Shown in pieces: positions 18,919 to 27,435 of a DNA stretch of 39,221 nucleotides. The stretch comes from Comamonadaceae bacterium (GTDB taxonomy: Bacteria > Pseudomonadota > Gammaproteobacteria > Burkholderiales > Burkholderiaceae_C). A program made the position numbers and the translations under genes. Below the pieces are notes generated by a model, which did no database searches, was not told the origin of the DNA, and was given only the letters and a program-made list of their open reading frames with translations. Each line of letters opens with the position of its first letter. The stretch's first letter is position 1. The stretch is from positions 1 through 39,221 of the forward strand of contig CANKRG010000017.1 of the NCBI GenBank assembly GCA_947485165.1, read 5' to 3'.

Positions 18919-18982
18919 GCTATTTTCCTTGTAATGTTAAATGCTAACTAATTCAGTTTATGCGCTACTACTTTGCAGGCAT

Positions 18983-19006
18983 AAAAAAAGCCCTCCGAAG
19001 AGGGCT
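18983..19006 (-). terminator. Rho-independent terminator of the MFS transporter gene
   Basis: On the minus strand a hairpin with stem AGCCCTC/GAGGGCT and a TTCG-type loop is followed directly by seven T residues. It lies about 55 bp past the stop of the MFS gene. Confidence 0.85.
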
Positions 19007-19012
19007 CTGGAG

Positions 19013-19037
19013 GAAGTTGCAGCTTAACTGCAACTTC
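19013..19037. terminator. Second hairpin after the MFS gene
   Basis: Inverted repeat GAAGTTGCAG/CTGCAACTTC with a short loop, next to the terminator at 18983-19006 and closer to the MFS stop codon. It lacks its own long T-run, so it is probably an auxiliary 3'-end stem. Confidence 0.5.
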
Positions 19038-19061
19038 TTTCCTACGACTTACGTTTACAAA

Positions 19062-20855
19062 TTAATCTTTTGCGTAGATGTCAACATCTTTCGTTTCTTT
19101 AACGAAGAGCATACCAATCACAAACGTTATGCTTGCAATGATGATTGGGTACCACAAGCCGTTGTACATATTACCGGTTTGCGCCACGATAGCAAAAGCA
19201 GTCGTTGGCAACAAGCCACCGAACCAACCGTTACCAATGTGGTAGGGCAAGCTCATGGAGGTGTAGCGAATACGGGTTGGGAACAACTCAACCAGCATCG
19301 CTGCGATTGGGCCATAAACCATCGTTACCAAAAGCACCAAATAAGACAAAATCAAGACAATCATCGGCTTGTTCACTTTGGCAGGATCTGCCTTCGCAGG
19401 GTAACCCGCCGCTTTGAGTGCTGCAGACAATCCACCAGCAAAGGCCGCTTCTTTGGCTTTTACTGTCGAGCCCTTGGCATCTTTCTCGAAACCCGCCAAA
19501 GCGTCAGTTGCTTTCTTGAGATCTTCAGGCTTAGCAGCTGCAGCGGTCAAATCAGCAACTTTCTTTGTAGCCGCATCTTTAGCAGCTGCAATATCTGCAT
19601 CGCTGGTTTTGGTTGCGTCATAGCTGGTGATAACTGTTTCACCAACTTTGATGCTTGCTGGTGTACCAGCTGGTGCAGCAACATTGTCATAGCTCACAGA
19701 ACCAGCTGACAATTTTTGCTTAGCCACGTCGCAAGAGCTGGTGAACTTCACAGTACCGGTTGGGTTGAACTGGAATGAACACTCAGCTGGATCAGCAGTA
19801 ACAATCACTTTGTTTTTAGCTTGTGCAGCAGCCAAATCTGGGTTAGCAGCTTCAGTGAGCATTTTGAACGCAGGGAAAAAGGTCAAGGCACCCAATAAGC
19901 AACCCGCCATGATGATTGGTTTACGACCGATTTTGTCTGACAACGCACCAAAGATGATAAAGAAAGGTGTGCCAATGATCAAAGAAATAGCCACCATGAT
20001 GTTGGCCGTTGCGCCGTCAACCTTCAACGCTTGCGTCAAGAAGAACAAGGCATAAAACTGACCGGTGTACCAGACCACTGCCTGACCAGCGACAAGGCCG
20101 AACAGCGCCAAGATAACGATCTTCAAGTTTTTCCATTGGCCGAATGATTCAGACAAAGGTGCTTTTGAAGTTTTGCCTTCTGATTTCATTTTTTGGAAAG
20201 CTGGTGATTCATTCATGCTCAACCGAATGTAAACCGACACAGCCAACAACAAAATAGAGACCAAGAAAGGAATGCGCCAGCCCCAATCAGCAAATGCTGC
20301 TTCGCCGATGCTGGTACGCACACCCAAAATCACCATCAAACTCAAAAACAAACCCAACGTAGCCGTGGTTTGAATCCAAGCAGTGTAGGCACCACGTTTG
20401 CCTTGTGGCGCATGCTCAGCCACATAAGTAGCAGCACCACCGTACTCGCCGCCCAATGCCAAACCTTGCAACATACGAAGTGCAATGAGAATGACGGGAG
20501 CCGCAACGCCAATACTGGCATAGTTTGGCAGCAAGCCGACAATGAACGTTGATACGCCCATGATCAAAATAGTCACCAAGAAGGTGTATTTACGACCAAT
20601 CATGTCGCCTAAACGACCAAAAATCAACGCACCAAAAGGACGAACAATGAAGCCAGCTGCAAAAGCTAGCAATGAAAAGATCGTGCGTGATGCAGGATCT
20701 AACGCAGAGAAAAACTGGTTACCGATGATCACCGCTAAAGTGCCATACAAGTAAAAGTCATACCATTCAAATACCGTACCCAATGATGAGGCAAAGATAA
20801 CTTTCTTTTCCTCACCAGTCATGGGCCTGTTTGCTATTGCTGTTGCTGTTGCCAT
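19062..20855 (-). CDS. MFS transporter, metabolite:H+ symporter (MHS) type with a large periplasmic insert
   Basis: 597 residues from the ATG at 20853-20855, chosen because AGGAG lies eight bases upstream; the frame also has an ATG ten codons earlier. Twelve membrane helices are visible. FEWYDFYLYG in helix 1, GRLGDMIGRKYT in loop 2-3 and LALGGEYGGA in helix 4 are MHS hallmarks (ShiA/ProP/KgtP relatives), which carry organic acids, betaines or shikimate with protons. Between helices 9 and 10 there is an extra stretch of about 160 residues, rich in Ala, Lys and Asp, with two Cys (PAECSF and SSCDV) that could pair. By topology it faces the periplasm. The substrate is unknown. The gene ends at a strong terminator and seems to be transcribed alone. 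Confidence 0.88.
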   Translation of the reverse strand: MATATAIANRPMTGEEKKVIFASSLGTVFEWYDFYLYGTLAVIIGNQFFSALDPASRTIFSLLAFAAGFIVRPFGALIFGRLGDMIGRKYTFLVTILIMGVSTFIVGLLPNYASIGVAAPVILIALRMLQGLALGGEYGGAATYVAEHAPQGKRGAYTAWIQTTATLGLFLSLMVILGVRTSIGEAAFADWGWRIPFLVSILLLAVSVYIRLSMNESPAFQKMKSEGKTSKAPLSESFGQWKNLKIVILALFGLVAGQAVVWYTGQFYALFFLTQALKVDGATANIMVAISLIIGTPFFIIFGALSDKIGRKPIIMAGCLLGALTFFPAFKMLTEAANPDLAAAQAKNKVIVTADPAECSFQFNPTGTVKFTSSCDVAKQKLSAGSVSYDNVAAPAGTPASIKVGETVITSYDATKTSDADIAAAKDAATKKVADLTAAAAKPEDLKKATDALAGFEKDAKGSTVKAKEAAFAGGLSAALKAAGYPAKADPAKVNKPMIVLILSYLVLLVTMVYGPIAAMLVELFPTRIRYTSMSLPYHIGNGWFGGLLPTTAFAIVAQTGNMYNGLWYPIIIASITFVIGMLFVKETKDVDIYAKD

Positions 20856-21030
20856 TGATGCGTCTCCTATAGATAAAAAACTCACCCCGATTGAGGTGAT
20901 GACTGAATATCAATGAATCTACTGACCGGATTCTGACAAAAAAAAATAAAACCACCCATTGCACTAGGGTTATCCCTTGGAATTCATGCAATATTTTGAA
21001 TATTTTTCAATTTCGGTCTGAAATTCTTTT

Positions 21031-21669
21031 TTACTGACGCGCCGTGCCTACAGGTATTTTTAAAACATCGTTCCAAACCGAACCCGCAAACCAGGCATCT
21101 TGTTTCAAATACGCCACCAACATGGGAAAAGCATCTAAACCAAAAAACAATTTCCCATCCACTTCAAGTGTTGGCACCCCAAAAACACCCTTGCTGATCG
21201 CTGCTTTTGTATGCGCTTTCAACAACTCTTTCACTTCAGGTCCGTTGGGATTCAAGGCTGGTTTCAGCAAATCCATCAACGCTTGCAAACGCTGCAGGTC
21301 TTCAGCATCTAGACCACCCTGCCAGACATGGTGAAACAGCTTCTCTGTGACGTACCGATTTGGCAATCCTTTTGGGTTACTTGCCACTGCCAAACGCAAC
21401 AAAGCCAAGGGATTGAACGGGTGTGTTGCAGGTAGCTGCATGTCTATGCCCATGTCATGCGCCAACCACTGCACCTGACGATACGTCCATTCGCGCTTCG
21501 GCTCAATCTCCGCAGGACCAAGCTGTCCATGGTGCTTCAACAAGCCGGCAAAAAGAACCGGCTGATAAGTCACTTTGTAGTTCAAGCCTTCCAAAGCCGC
21601 TGGCAAGCGCTCAAACGCCAAGTAGGCATAAGGCGAGATGACATCGAAATAAAAAGTGATGTGTTTCAT
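21031..21669 (-). CDS. 2-hydroxychromene-2-carboxylate isomerase family protein (DsbA/GST-kappa fold)
   Basis: 212 residues, full length. It begins MKHITFYFDVISPYAYLAFE; the Ser in DVISPYAY is the glutathione-activating residue of HCCA isomerase and GST-kappa proteins. The late block GVFGVPTLEVDGKLFFG carries the cis-Pro (VPT) loop of the thioredoxin fold. The founding enzyme isomerises an intermediate of naphthalene degradation, but most homologues outside such pathways act on unknown substrates. It follows the DUF1289 gene by 6 bp, so it is probably the last gene of the liu transcript. Confidence 0.85.
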   Translation of the reverse strand: MKHITFYFDVISPYAYLAFERLPAALEGLNYKVTYQPVLFAGLLKHHGQLGPAEIEPKREWTYRQVQWLAHDMGIDMQLPATHPFNPLALLRLAVASNPKGLPNRYVTEKLFHHVWQGGLDAEDLQRLQALMDLLKPALNPNGPEVKELLKAHTKAAISKGVFGVPTLEVDGKLFFGLDAFPMLVAYLKQDAWFAGSVWNDVLKIPVGTARQ

Positions 21670-21675
21670 ACAGCG

Positions 21676-21945
21676 TTAGGACAGCGCTAGATGTGCGCGT
21701 TGTTGAATTTTGGACCAGATGCTGCGCTTGCCGTTGTCATCTTCGTCACTGATGCGCGACCAAGCCACAATTTCATCTAACGTGCGAAAGCAGCCTTCAC
21801 ACAAACCCGTAGCGCCATTCAAGCGGCAGACCGATGTGCATGGTGAAGGCAAAGGATCGGTACTGGCTAGTGCCCTACGCGCCGAAGCCAACAGGCGGTC
21901 AAGCCTCTCGCGCTGGCTGACTGGTGCAACTTCAGCGCCACTCAT
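21676..21945 (-). CDS. DUF1289 protein
   Basis: 89 residues from the ATG at 21943-21945; a GTG lies directly before it. The Cys pattern PCTSVC..GLCEGCFRTLDEI in the second half is typical of DUF1289, followed by WSRISDEDDNGKRSIW. It is probably a small metal-binding protein; the function is unknown. Its start overlaps the stop of the HMG-CoA lyase gene, a sign of translational coupling in the liu operon. Confidence 0.75.
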   Translation of the reverse strand: MSGAEVAPVSQRERLDRLLASARRALASTDPLPSPCTSVCRLNGATGLCEGCFRTLDEIVAWSRISDEDDNGKRSIWSKIQQRAHLALS

Positions 21946-22865
21946 CACGCCATCCTTTTGTTGAAAAGCGCCTTTGCAGCACGTGAATTGGTCGGTCGTT
22001 GCAAAAAATCACTGATGAATTGGCCCGCATCGATCAATCTATCCAGGTCAATGCCTGTTTCAATACCCATGCCATGCAACATGTAAACAACATCTTCAGT
22101 TGCTACATTTCCTGTCGCACCTTTGGCATATGGACAGCCACCTAGGCCTGCAATTGAGGTATCAAATTGCCAAATACCCACCTCCAAACTGCGCAGTGTA
22201 TTTGCGACTGCTTGGCCATAGGTGTCGTGAAAATGCCCTGACACGCTGTTGATGTCGTACACCGACAATGCCGCTTCCAACGCATGCTGCACTTTAAGAG
22301 GTGTACCCACCCCAATGGTGTCGGCCACGCCAATGTGTTGCACGCCAATGTCTTTCATCAAACGCGCCACCAACGCTACACTTTTGGGAGCAATATCGCC
22401 CTCATACGGACACCCAACGGTGCAAGATATAGCGCCACGAACCTGAATATTCTTAGCCAACGCAGCAGCGACGACTGGTCTGAAACGCTCAATACTCTCA
22501 GCGATGGAGCAATTGATATTGCGCTGACTAAACGCCTCACTAGCGGCAGCAAAGACCACAATTTCATCGGGCCACTGCACTGAAGGCGCTGTAATAGCTG
22601 CTTCAAAACCTTGCATATTGGGGGTGAGCACCGAATAGCGCACACCGCTTTTGCGCTTCACACCCGCCATCACGGTTGCGTTATCGGCCATTTGCGGCAC
22701 CCATTTAGGTGACACAAAGCTGGTGACCTCGATCTCGGTCAAGCCTGCGTCTTGCAGGCGATGCACCAGTTCCACCTTCACAGAAGCTGGCACTTGCTGC
22801 TTCTCGTTCTGCAAACCATCACGTGGTCCAACTTCGACCAGTTTTACTTTTGTAGGCAATGTCAT
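21945..22865 (-). CDS. liuE: Hydroxymethylglutaryl-CoA lyase
   Basis: 306 residues, usual length. It cleaves HMG-CoA to acetoacetate and acetyl-CoA, the last step of leucine breakdown. The N-terminal VEVGPRDGLQNE carries the metal- and substrate-binding Arg-Asp of the DRE-TIM family; SGHFHDTYGQA has the metal-binding His pair; GLGGCPYAKGATGN contains the signature catalytic Cys. It follows liuD by 13 bp and overlaps the DUF1289 gene, so it is part of the liu operon. It is also named mvaB. Confidence 0.95.
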   Translation of the reverse strand: MTLPTKVKLVEVGPRDGLQNEKQQVPASVKVELVHRLQDAGLTEIEVTSFVSPKWVPQMADNATVMAGVKRKSGVRYSVLTPNMQGFEAAITAPSVQWPDEIVVFAAASEAFSQRNINCSIAESIERFRPVVAAALAKNIQVRGAISCTVGCPYEGDIAPKSVALVARLMKDIGVQHIGVADTIGVGTPLKVQHALEAALSVYDINSVSGHFHDTYGQAVANTLRSLEVGIWQFDTSIAGLGGCPYAKGATGNVATEDVVYMLHGMGIETGIDLDRLIDAGQFISDFLQRPTNSRAAKALFNKRMA

Positions 22866-22878
22866 AACGCACCCATTC

Positions 22879-25005
22879 TCACTGTTTCAGTAATTTTAAT
22901 AACTCTGCACCCTCAACCACTTGATCACCCGGTTGGTACAGCAGTTCTTGCACCACGCCGTCTGTTGGGGATGCAATCGTATGCTCCATCTTCATCGCAT
23001 CCATGACAGCCAGTGCCTGTCCTTTAACAACCGTATCACCCGCTTTGACCGAGAATGACACCACTTTACCCGGCATGGGCGCGGTCAAGCGTCCTCCCTC
23101 TTCATGCGTCTCACCAGCATGCTCAAGCAAGTCAATTGCTGTTATTTGAGTAGCACCTTTGGCAGTAAATATGCCGACTACATCGTTATTTTTATATATT
23201 TCAGCAATGACTCTATGCTTTGAAAAGCTGATATCAAAACCAGCGCCGGTGTGTGAATAGCTCAAAGCGCCAATAGCATGATTGCCGGCATCATTCAACA
23301 CATCACCCACCGTTAAATACAAAGCGCCGTCATGCAGATAGCGCAATTGTGCTGCGATTTTTTTGCCATGGAATTCAAATTCAAACGCTCTTGCATGGAT
23401 ACCGTGCGACTGCCACCCATCACGTTTATTCCACGGATCGGTCCATGCAGTTTGACCTGAATCTGTTTGGGCACTCTCAGCATGCAAAGTATGAGCGATT
23501 GCAGCAGCGACAGCCAACGCAGCGCCCACAGGCTCTTGGTTAAACAGCGCCGCCTGTTCACGCGGTATCAAACCCGTATCCAAATTCGCGCTTGCAAAAG
23601 AATCACTGCGCACCACATAGCGCAAAAACTGCACATTGGTGTTCAAACCCACAATATGCGTCTTCGCCAATGCGTCATCCATGCGCGCCAAGGCCTGCTC
23701 GCGGGTCGCACCGTGCACGATCAGCTTGGCGATCATCGAATCGTAATAGGGAGAAATCGTATCGCCTTCCCGCACACCTGAGTCAACGCGCACATTGACA
23801 GCTGAGTTGCCCCCAGCCGTCCGCTCAAAAGTGACATGCTCAGGTAAGCCATAAACCTTCAACCGCCCAGTGGTCGGTAAAAATTGATTGTCTGGATTTT
23901 CAGCACAAATCCGCGCTTCAATCGCATGGCCGGTGATACGCAGCTGTTCTTGTTTGAGCGGCAACGGTTCGCCACTGGCCACCAGCAGTTGCCATTCCAC
24001 CAAGTCCAAGCCGGTAATTGCTTCAGTAACCGGATGCTCGACCTGCAAGCGCGTATTCATCTCCATGAAGTAATAAGCCCCCACGCTTGCCACTGCGTGT
24101 GCTACGCTGCCCCCCGAGGGGGCTAATTTCCCTTGAGGTGGCTCAGCGGGAAATTGCTCAGTTTCAACGATGAATTCCACCGTTCCTGCGCCCACATAAT
24201 TTACGGCTCTTGCTGCCGCCACCGCAGTCTCACCCATTTGCTGACGCATCTCTTCTGACAAGCCCGGCGCAGGTGCTTCTTCCAGGACCTTTTGATGCCT
24301 ACGCTGCACGGAACAATCACGCTCAAACAAATACACGTAGTTGCCCTGTGTGTCGCCAAACACCTGAATTTCAATATGTCGTGGACGCAGCACGTACTTT
24401 TCGATTAGCACGGCATCGTCACCAAAACTGTTGATGGCCTCGCGTTTACAGGAACCCAAAGCGGCGGCAAAGTCTTGCGAAGACTCGACTATCCGCATGC
24501 CTTTGCCACCACCGCCTGCGCTGGCTTTGATGAGAACGGGATAGCCGATCTGATCTGCCGCGCCTTGGAGGTAGGCAGGATCTTGGTTAGCCCCGTGATA
24601 ACCCGGCACCAGCGGAACCCCTGCTTTTTCCATCAACTGCTTGGATTCCGCTTTCAGCCCCATCGCCTGGATGGCACTCGCAGGCGGCCCAATAAAGACC
24701 AGCCCGGCAGCCTGGCAGGCTGTTGCAAATGCGTCGTTTTCACTCAAAAACCCATAGCCAGGGTGGATCGCCTGCGCCCCTGTTGCCACCGCGGTTTCAA
24801 TGATTTTTTCCCAACGCAGATAGCTTTCTTTGGGTGAACTGGCACCGATGTAAACAGCCTCATCACAGCTCGCGACATGCTTGGCCTGTGCGTCTGCATC
24901 TGAATACACGGCGACGGTTTTGATACCTAACCTAGCGCACGTGGCGGCGACTCGGCAGGCGATTTCGCCACGGTTGGCGATTAGAATTTTTTTAAACATG
25001 GTCAT
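22879..25005 (-). CDS. liuD: Methylcrotonoyl-CoA carboxylase, biotin-carrying alpha subunit
   Basis: 708 residues, about 40-50 more than usual. The order is biotin carboxylase N-domain (KILIANRGEIACRV), ATP-grasp with the glycine loop KASAGGGGKGMRI, catalytic EMNTRLQVEHPVTE, BC C-domain, then a biotinyl domain (APMPGKV..) with the biotin lysine in DAMKMEH. With LiuB it carboxylates 3-methylcrotonyl-CoA in leucine degradation. Two stretches are repeat-derived and in frame: about residues 280-308 (TEQFPAEPPQGKLAPSGGS onward), inserted just before YYFMEMN in the ATP-grasp domain, and about 602-623 (IFTAKGATQITAIDLLE), before the biotinyl domain. Its start touches the liuB stop codon. A general acyl-CoA carboxylase role is possible but less likely next to liuA, liuB and liuE. 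Confidence 0.93.
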   Translation of the reverse strand: MTMFKKILIANRGEIACRVAATCARLGIKTVAVYSDADAQAKHVASCDEAVYIGASSPKESYLRWEKIIETAVATGAQAIHPGYGFLSENDAFATACQAAGLVFIGPPASAIQAMGLKAESKQLMEKAGVPLVPGYHGANQDPAYLQGAADQIGYPVLIKASAGGGGKGMRIVESSQDFAAALGSCKREAINSFGDDAVLIEKYVLRPRHIEIQVFGDTQGNYVYLFERDCSVQRRHQKVLEEAPAPGLSEEMRQQMGETAVAAARAVNYVGAGTVEFIVETEQFPAEPPQGKLAPSGGSVAHAVASVGAYYFMEMNTRLQVEHPVTEAITGLDLVEWQLLVASGEPLPLKQEQLRITGHAIEARICAENPDNQFLPTTGRLKVYGLPEHVTFERTAGGNSAVNVRVDSGVREGDTISPYYDSMIAKLIVHGATREQALARMDDALAKTHIVGLNTNVQFLRYVVRSDSFASANLDTGLIPREQAALFNQEPVGAALAVAAAIAHTLHAESAQTDSGQTAWTDPWNKRDGWQSHGIHARAFEFEFHGKKIAAQLRYLHDGALYLTVGDVLNDAGNHAIGALSYSHTGAGFDISFSKHRVIAEIYKNNDVVGIFTAKGATQITAIDLLEHAGETHEEGGRLTAPMPGKVVSFSVKAGDTVVKGQALAVMDAMKMEHTIASPTDGVVQELLYQPGDQVVEGAELLKLLKQ
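23138..23200 (+). repeat. Dispersed repeat, copy E, in frame inside liuD
   Basis: Starts GCTGTTATTTGAGTAGC, with the core TTGGCAGTAAATATGCCGAC, then a degraded AT-rich tail. It matches copies A-D and codes for the linker ahead of the biotinyl domain. Confidence 0.65.
24080..24165. repeat. GC-rich hairpin repeat, in frame inside liuD
   Basis: Two hairpins in tandem: GCCCCCCGAGGGGGC and TTTCCC..GGGAAA, preceded by TGCGTGTGCTACGCT. I recognise this arrangement as a common Comamonadaceae intergenic repeat. Here it is translated as an extra ~29-residue loop in the ATP-grasp domain. Confidence 0.75.
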
Positions 25006-26627
25006 TACATCCTGAATACGCCAAAACGTGTTACCGGTATCGGTGCATTCATGGCTGCACTCAAACCCAGCGCCAAAACCCGGCGCGTATCGGCTGGGTC
25101 AATCACGCCGTCGTCCCATAAACGTGCCGTGGCGAAATACGGATGACCTTGCACCTCATATTGAGTTTTGATGGGTGCTTTGAAGGCGTCTTCTTCTTCA
25201 GGACTCCAGCTTCCGCCTTTGCCTTCAATACCGTCACGCTTGACCGTTGCCAACACACTGGCCGCCTGCTCGCCACCCATGACGCTGATGCGCGCGTTGG
25301 GCCACATCCACAAGAAACGGGGTGAAAAGGCTCTGCCGCACATGCCGTAGTTGCCCGCACCAAAACTGCCACCAATGATGATGGTGAACTTGGGCACCGC
25401 TGCGGTGGCCACGGCGGTGACCATCTTGGCGCCGTTGCGGGCGATGCCTTCATTCTCGTACTTGCGCCCGACCATGAAGCCGGTGATGTTCTGCAAAAAC
25501 ACCAAGGGTATTTTGCGCTGGCAGCACAGCTCGATGAAATGCGCGCCTTTGAGCGCTGATTCGCTGAACAAAATGCCGTTGTTGGCGATGATGCCGACCG
25601 GCATGCCCTCAATGCGGGCAAAACCGCAGATCAGAGTCGCGCCATACCGCGCTTTGAATTCATCAAACTCGCTGCCATCGACGACACGGGCGATGATTTC
25701 ACGCACATCAAAGGGCTTCCGCGTATCTGTCGGGATCACCCCATACAGCTCTTCTGCTCTATATTTAGGAGCTATTGAGTTTTGCAAATAGCCGGCTAGT
25801 TGCTTCTTTTTATTCAAATTCTTGATGGATTGACGCACAATGGCCAGCGCATGCATGTCGTTCTGCGCCAGATGGTCGGCCACGCCGGACAAACGGGTGT
25901 GCACATCGCCGCCACCCAAGTCCTCGGCACTCACGACCTCACCTGTGGCGGCCTTGACCAAGGGCGGGCCGCCCAAAAAGATGGTGCCCTGGTTTTTGAC
26001 GATGATGGCCTCGTCGCTCATGGCCGGTACATAGGCGCCGCCTGCTGTACAGCTGCCCATGACCACGGCAATCTGGGCGATGCCCTCAGCACTCATAGTG
26101 GCTTGATTGAAGAAGATACGGCCAAAATGGTCACGGTCTGGAAAAACCTCATCCTGATTCGGCAGATTCGCCCCGCCTGAATCGACCAAGTAGATGCACG
26201 GCAGCTTGTTTTGCTGCGCTATTTCCTGCGCACGCAGGTGTTTCTTGACGGTGAGCGGGTAGTAGGTGCCGCCTTTGACCGTGGCGTCGTTGCAGACAAT
26301 CATGCAATCCACCCCGCTGACGCGGCCAATGCCTGTGATCACACCGGCAGCCGGTGCGCTGTCGGTGCCGTCTTTGTCGGGATACATGCCGTAGGCAGCC
26401 AGCGGGCTGAGTTCTAAAAACGGCGTGCCGGGGTCCAAAAGCATTTGCACCCTGTCACGTGGCAACAGCTTGCCACGCGCGGTGTGCCTAGCGCGCGCCA
26501 CATCGCCGCCACCCAAAGCTGCTTTGTTGACTTTGATGTTCAAGTCATCAACCAAAGCCCGCATCGCGGTGGCATTGGCGACAAAATCGGCGGAACGGGC
26601 GTTGAGTTTGGTTTCCAGGACGGGCAT
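25005..26627 (-). CDS. liuB: Methylcrotonoyl-CoA carboxylase, beta (carboxyltransferase) subunit
   Basis: 540 residues, near the usual 535. It transfers the carboxyl group from biotin to 3-methylcrotonyl-CoA. The crotonase-like N half has [20 protein letters not shown] and [16 protein letters not shown] (oxyanion-hole glycines). The C half has [18 protein letters not shown] and [20 protein letters not shown] weak dispersed-repeat copy (25755-25799) overlaps the region between the halves but does not lengthen the protein much. It is the first gene of liuB-liuD-liuE-DUF1289-isomerase, with a LiuR-type palindrome about 37 bp upstream of its ATG. The methylglutaconyl-CoA hydratase gene (liuC), often placed after liuB, is missing here. 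Confidence 0.95.
   Translation of the reverse strand: MPVLETKLNARSADFVANATAMRALVDDLNIKVNKAALGGGDVARARHTARGKLLPRDRVQMLLDPGTPFLELSPLAAYGMYPDKDGTDSAPAAGVITGIGRVSGVDCMIVCNDATVKGGTYYPLTVKKHLRAQEIAQQNKLPCIYLVDSGGANLPNQDEVFPDRDHFGRIFFNQATMSAEGIAQIAVVMGSCTAGGAYVPAMSDEAIIVKNQGTIFLGGPPLVKAATGEVVSAEDLGGGDVHTRLSGVADHLAQNDMHALAIVRQSIKNLNKKKQLAGYLQNSIAPKYRAEELYGVIPTDTRKPFDVREIIARVVDGSEFDEFKARYGATLICGFARIEGMPVGIIANNGILFSESALKGAHFIELCCQRKIPLVFLQNITGFMVGRKYENEGIARNGAKMVTAVATAAVPKFTIIIGGSFGAGNYGMCGRAFSPRFLWMWPNARISVMGGEQAASVLATVKRDGIEGKGGSWSPEEEDAFKAPIKTQYEVQGHPYFATARLWDDGVIDPADTRRVLALGLSAAMNAPIPVTRFGVFRM
25755..25799 (+). repeat. Possible degenerate dispersed repeat, copy F, inside liuB
   Basis: GCTCTATATTTAGGAGCTAT, then GCAAATAGCCGGCTAG, resembles the family core with four bases missing. 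It is in frame, but the protein length is normal, so this is a weak call. Confidence 0.35.
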
Positions 26628-26656
26628 GGTGGGTTCGCGCTATTTGGGTTGATTGA

Positions 26657-26692
26657 CGTTTGGTTGACGTTTACGTAAACGTCAATCAAACG
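26657..26692. promoter_or_regulatory. LiuR-type operator upstream of liuB
   Basis: The core palindrome at 26664-26685 is TTGACGTTTAC joined to its exact reverse complement. The symmetry extends to CGTTTG..CAAACG over 36 bp with one mismatch. The same core occurs upstream of liuA at 32188-32209. The sequence fits my recollection of the motif of LiuR, the MerR-family regulator of leucine/isovalerate degradation. The site overlaps the stop codon of the upstream HAD gene. Confidence 0.75.
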
Positions 26693-27377
26693 TGGATTGT
26701 GCCATCTTTTGGCTCAACAGGCTAGGCAAATGCAGCATATCTGTAAAGGTGTGGCTCGCACCTGCCGCCAATAAAGCCGCATGTTCGGTGGCTTGGAGAT
26801 GGGGCGGTGCATAGCCAAACACTGTGCAACCCGCTGCCACGCCAGCCATGACACCCGTCACCGTGTCCTCGACCACCGCGCAGCGGATGGGATGAACGCC
26901 GACGGCTTTTGCTGCGGCCAGATACACGTCTGGCGCGGGTTTGGAGCGCGGCATTTCGTGTCCGCTGAAGATGCGGCCTTCAAAATAGGGCATCAAAGCT
27001 ACTTTGGCGAGCTGTAGTTCAACTTTGTACCGGTCAGCCCCCGACGCGCAGGCGATACGCCCCTCAAAATGCAAGTGAATTTGATCAATGGCAGCGTGGA
27101 TATTGGGAATCGCCTGCAGATGCGCTTCCAACGCCGCATTGCGTCGTGCTCTGAAACTTTGCATCCAAGCTACGGTCAAGGGTTTGCCAGTGTTTGCTTC
27201 AATCGCCAGCTTTTCATCCATCACGGCTTTGCCGACAAAGTGCTGAAAGCAGGCTTCAGGCGTCAGCTTCCAACCCTGCTCTTCCAGCATGTCGCGCAGC
27301 AAGCCGTTGGTGATGGGCTCGCTGTCGACCAATACGCCGTCACAGTCAAACAACACCGCATCAAATTTACTATACAT
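26682..27377 (-). CDS. HAD-superfamily phosphatase (phosphoglycolate phosphatase / beta-PGM like)
   Basis: 231 residues. HAD motif I is VLFDCDGVLVDSEP (nucleophile Asp11, acid Asp13). Motif II is the Ser in CASGAD. Motif III is the Lys in RSKPAPDVY. Motif IV is VVEDTVTG. The helical cap lies between motifs I and II. The substrate cannot be told; beta-phosphoglucomutase-like and GPH-like phosphatases share this pattern. The start ATG lies at the edge of dispersed repeat copy G, and the stop codon lies in the LiuR-type operator of liuB, so it is on the same strand as the liu operon but upstream of its control site. Confidence 0.85.
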   Translation of the reverse strand: MYSKFDAVLFDCDGVLVDSEPITNGLLRDMLEEQGWKLTPEACFQHFVGKAVMDEKLAIEANTGKPLTVAWMQSFRARRNAALEAHLQAIPNIHAAIDQIHLHFEGRIACASGADRYKVELQLAKVALMPYFEGRIFSGHEMPRSKPAPDVYLAAAKAVGVHPIRCAVVEDTVTGVMAGVAAGCTVFGYAPPHLQATEHAALLAAGASHTFTDMLHLPSLLSQKMAQSTFD

Positions 27378-27430
27378 TTAATAGCTGCTTAGGTAATAAA
27401 TAAAGCCGTCATAGCATGGCTTACTCATAG
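27370..27430 (+). repeat. Dispersed repeat, copy G
   Basis: CTATACATTTAATAGCTGCTT, split here as CTATACATTTAATAGC and TGCTTAGGTAATAAATAAAG, then CCGTCATAG and an end CTCATAG. It lies between the rhodanese gene stop and the HAD gene start, and includes the HAD start codon. Confidence 0.65.
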
Positions 27431-27435
27431 CGGAA

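Noticed and set aside
20882-20985. Hairpin TCACC..GGTGA and a GGGATAACCCTAGTG motif upstream of the MFS gene as regulatory sites
   Set aside because: They look suggestive, but I could not match them to a known motif or place a promoter with confidence.
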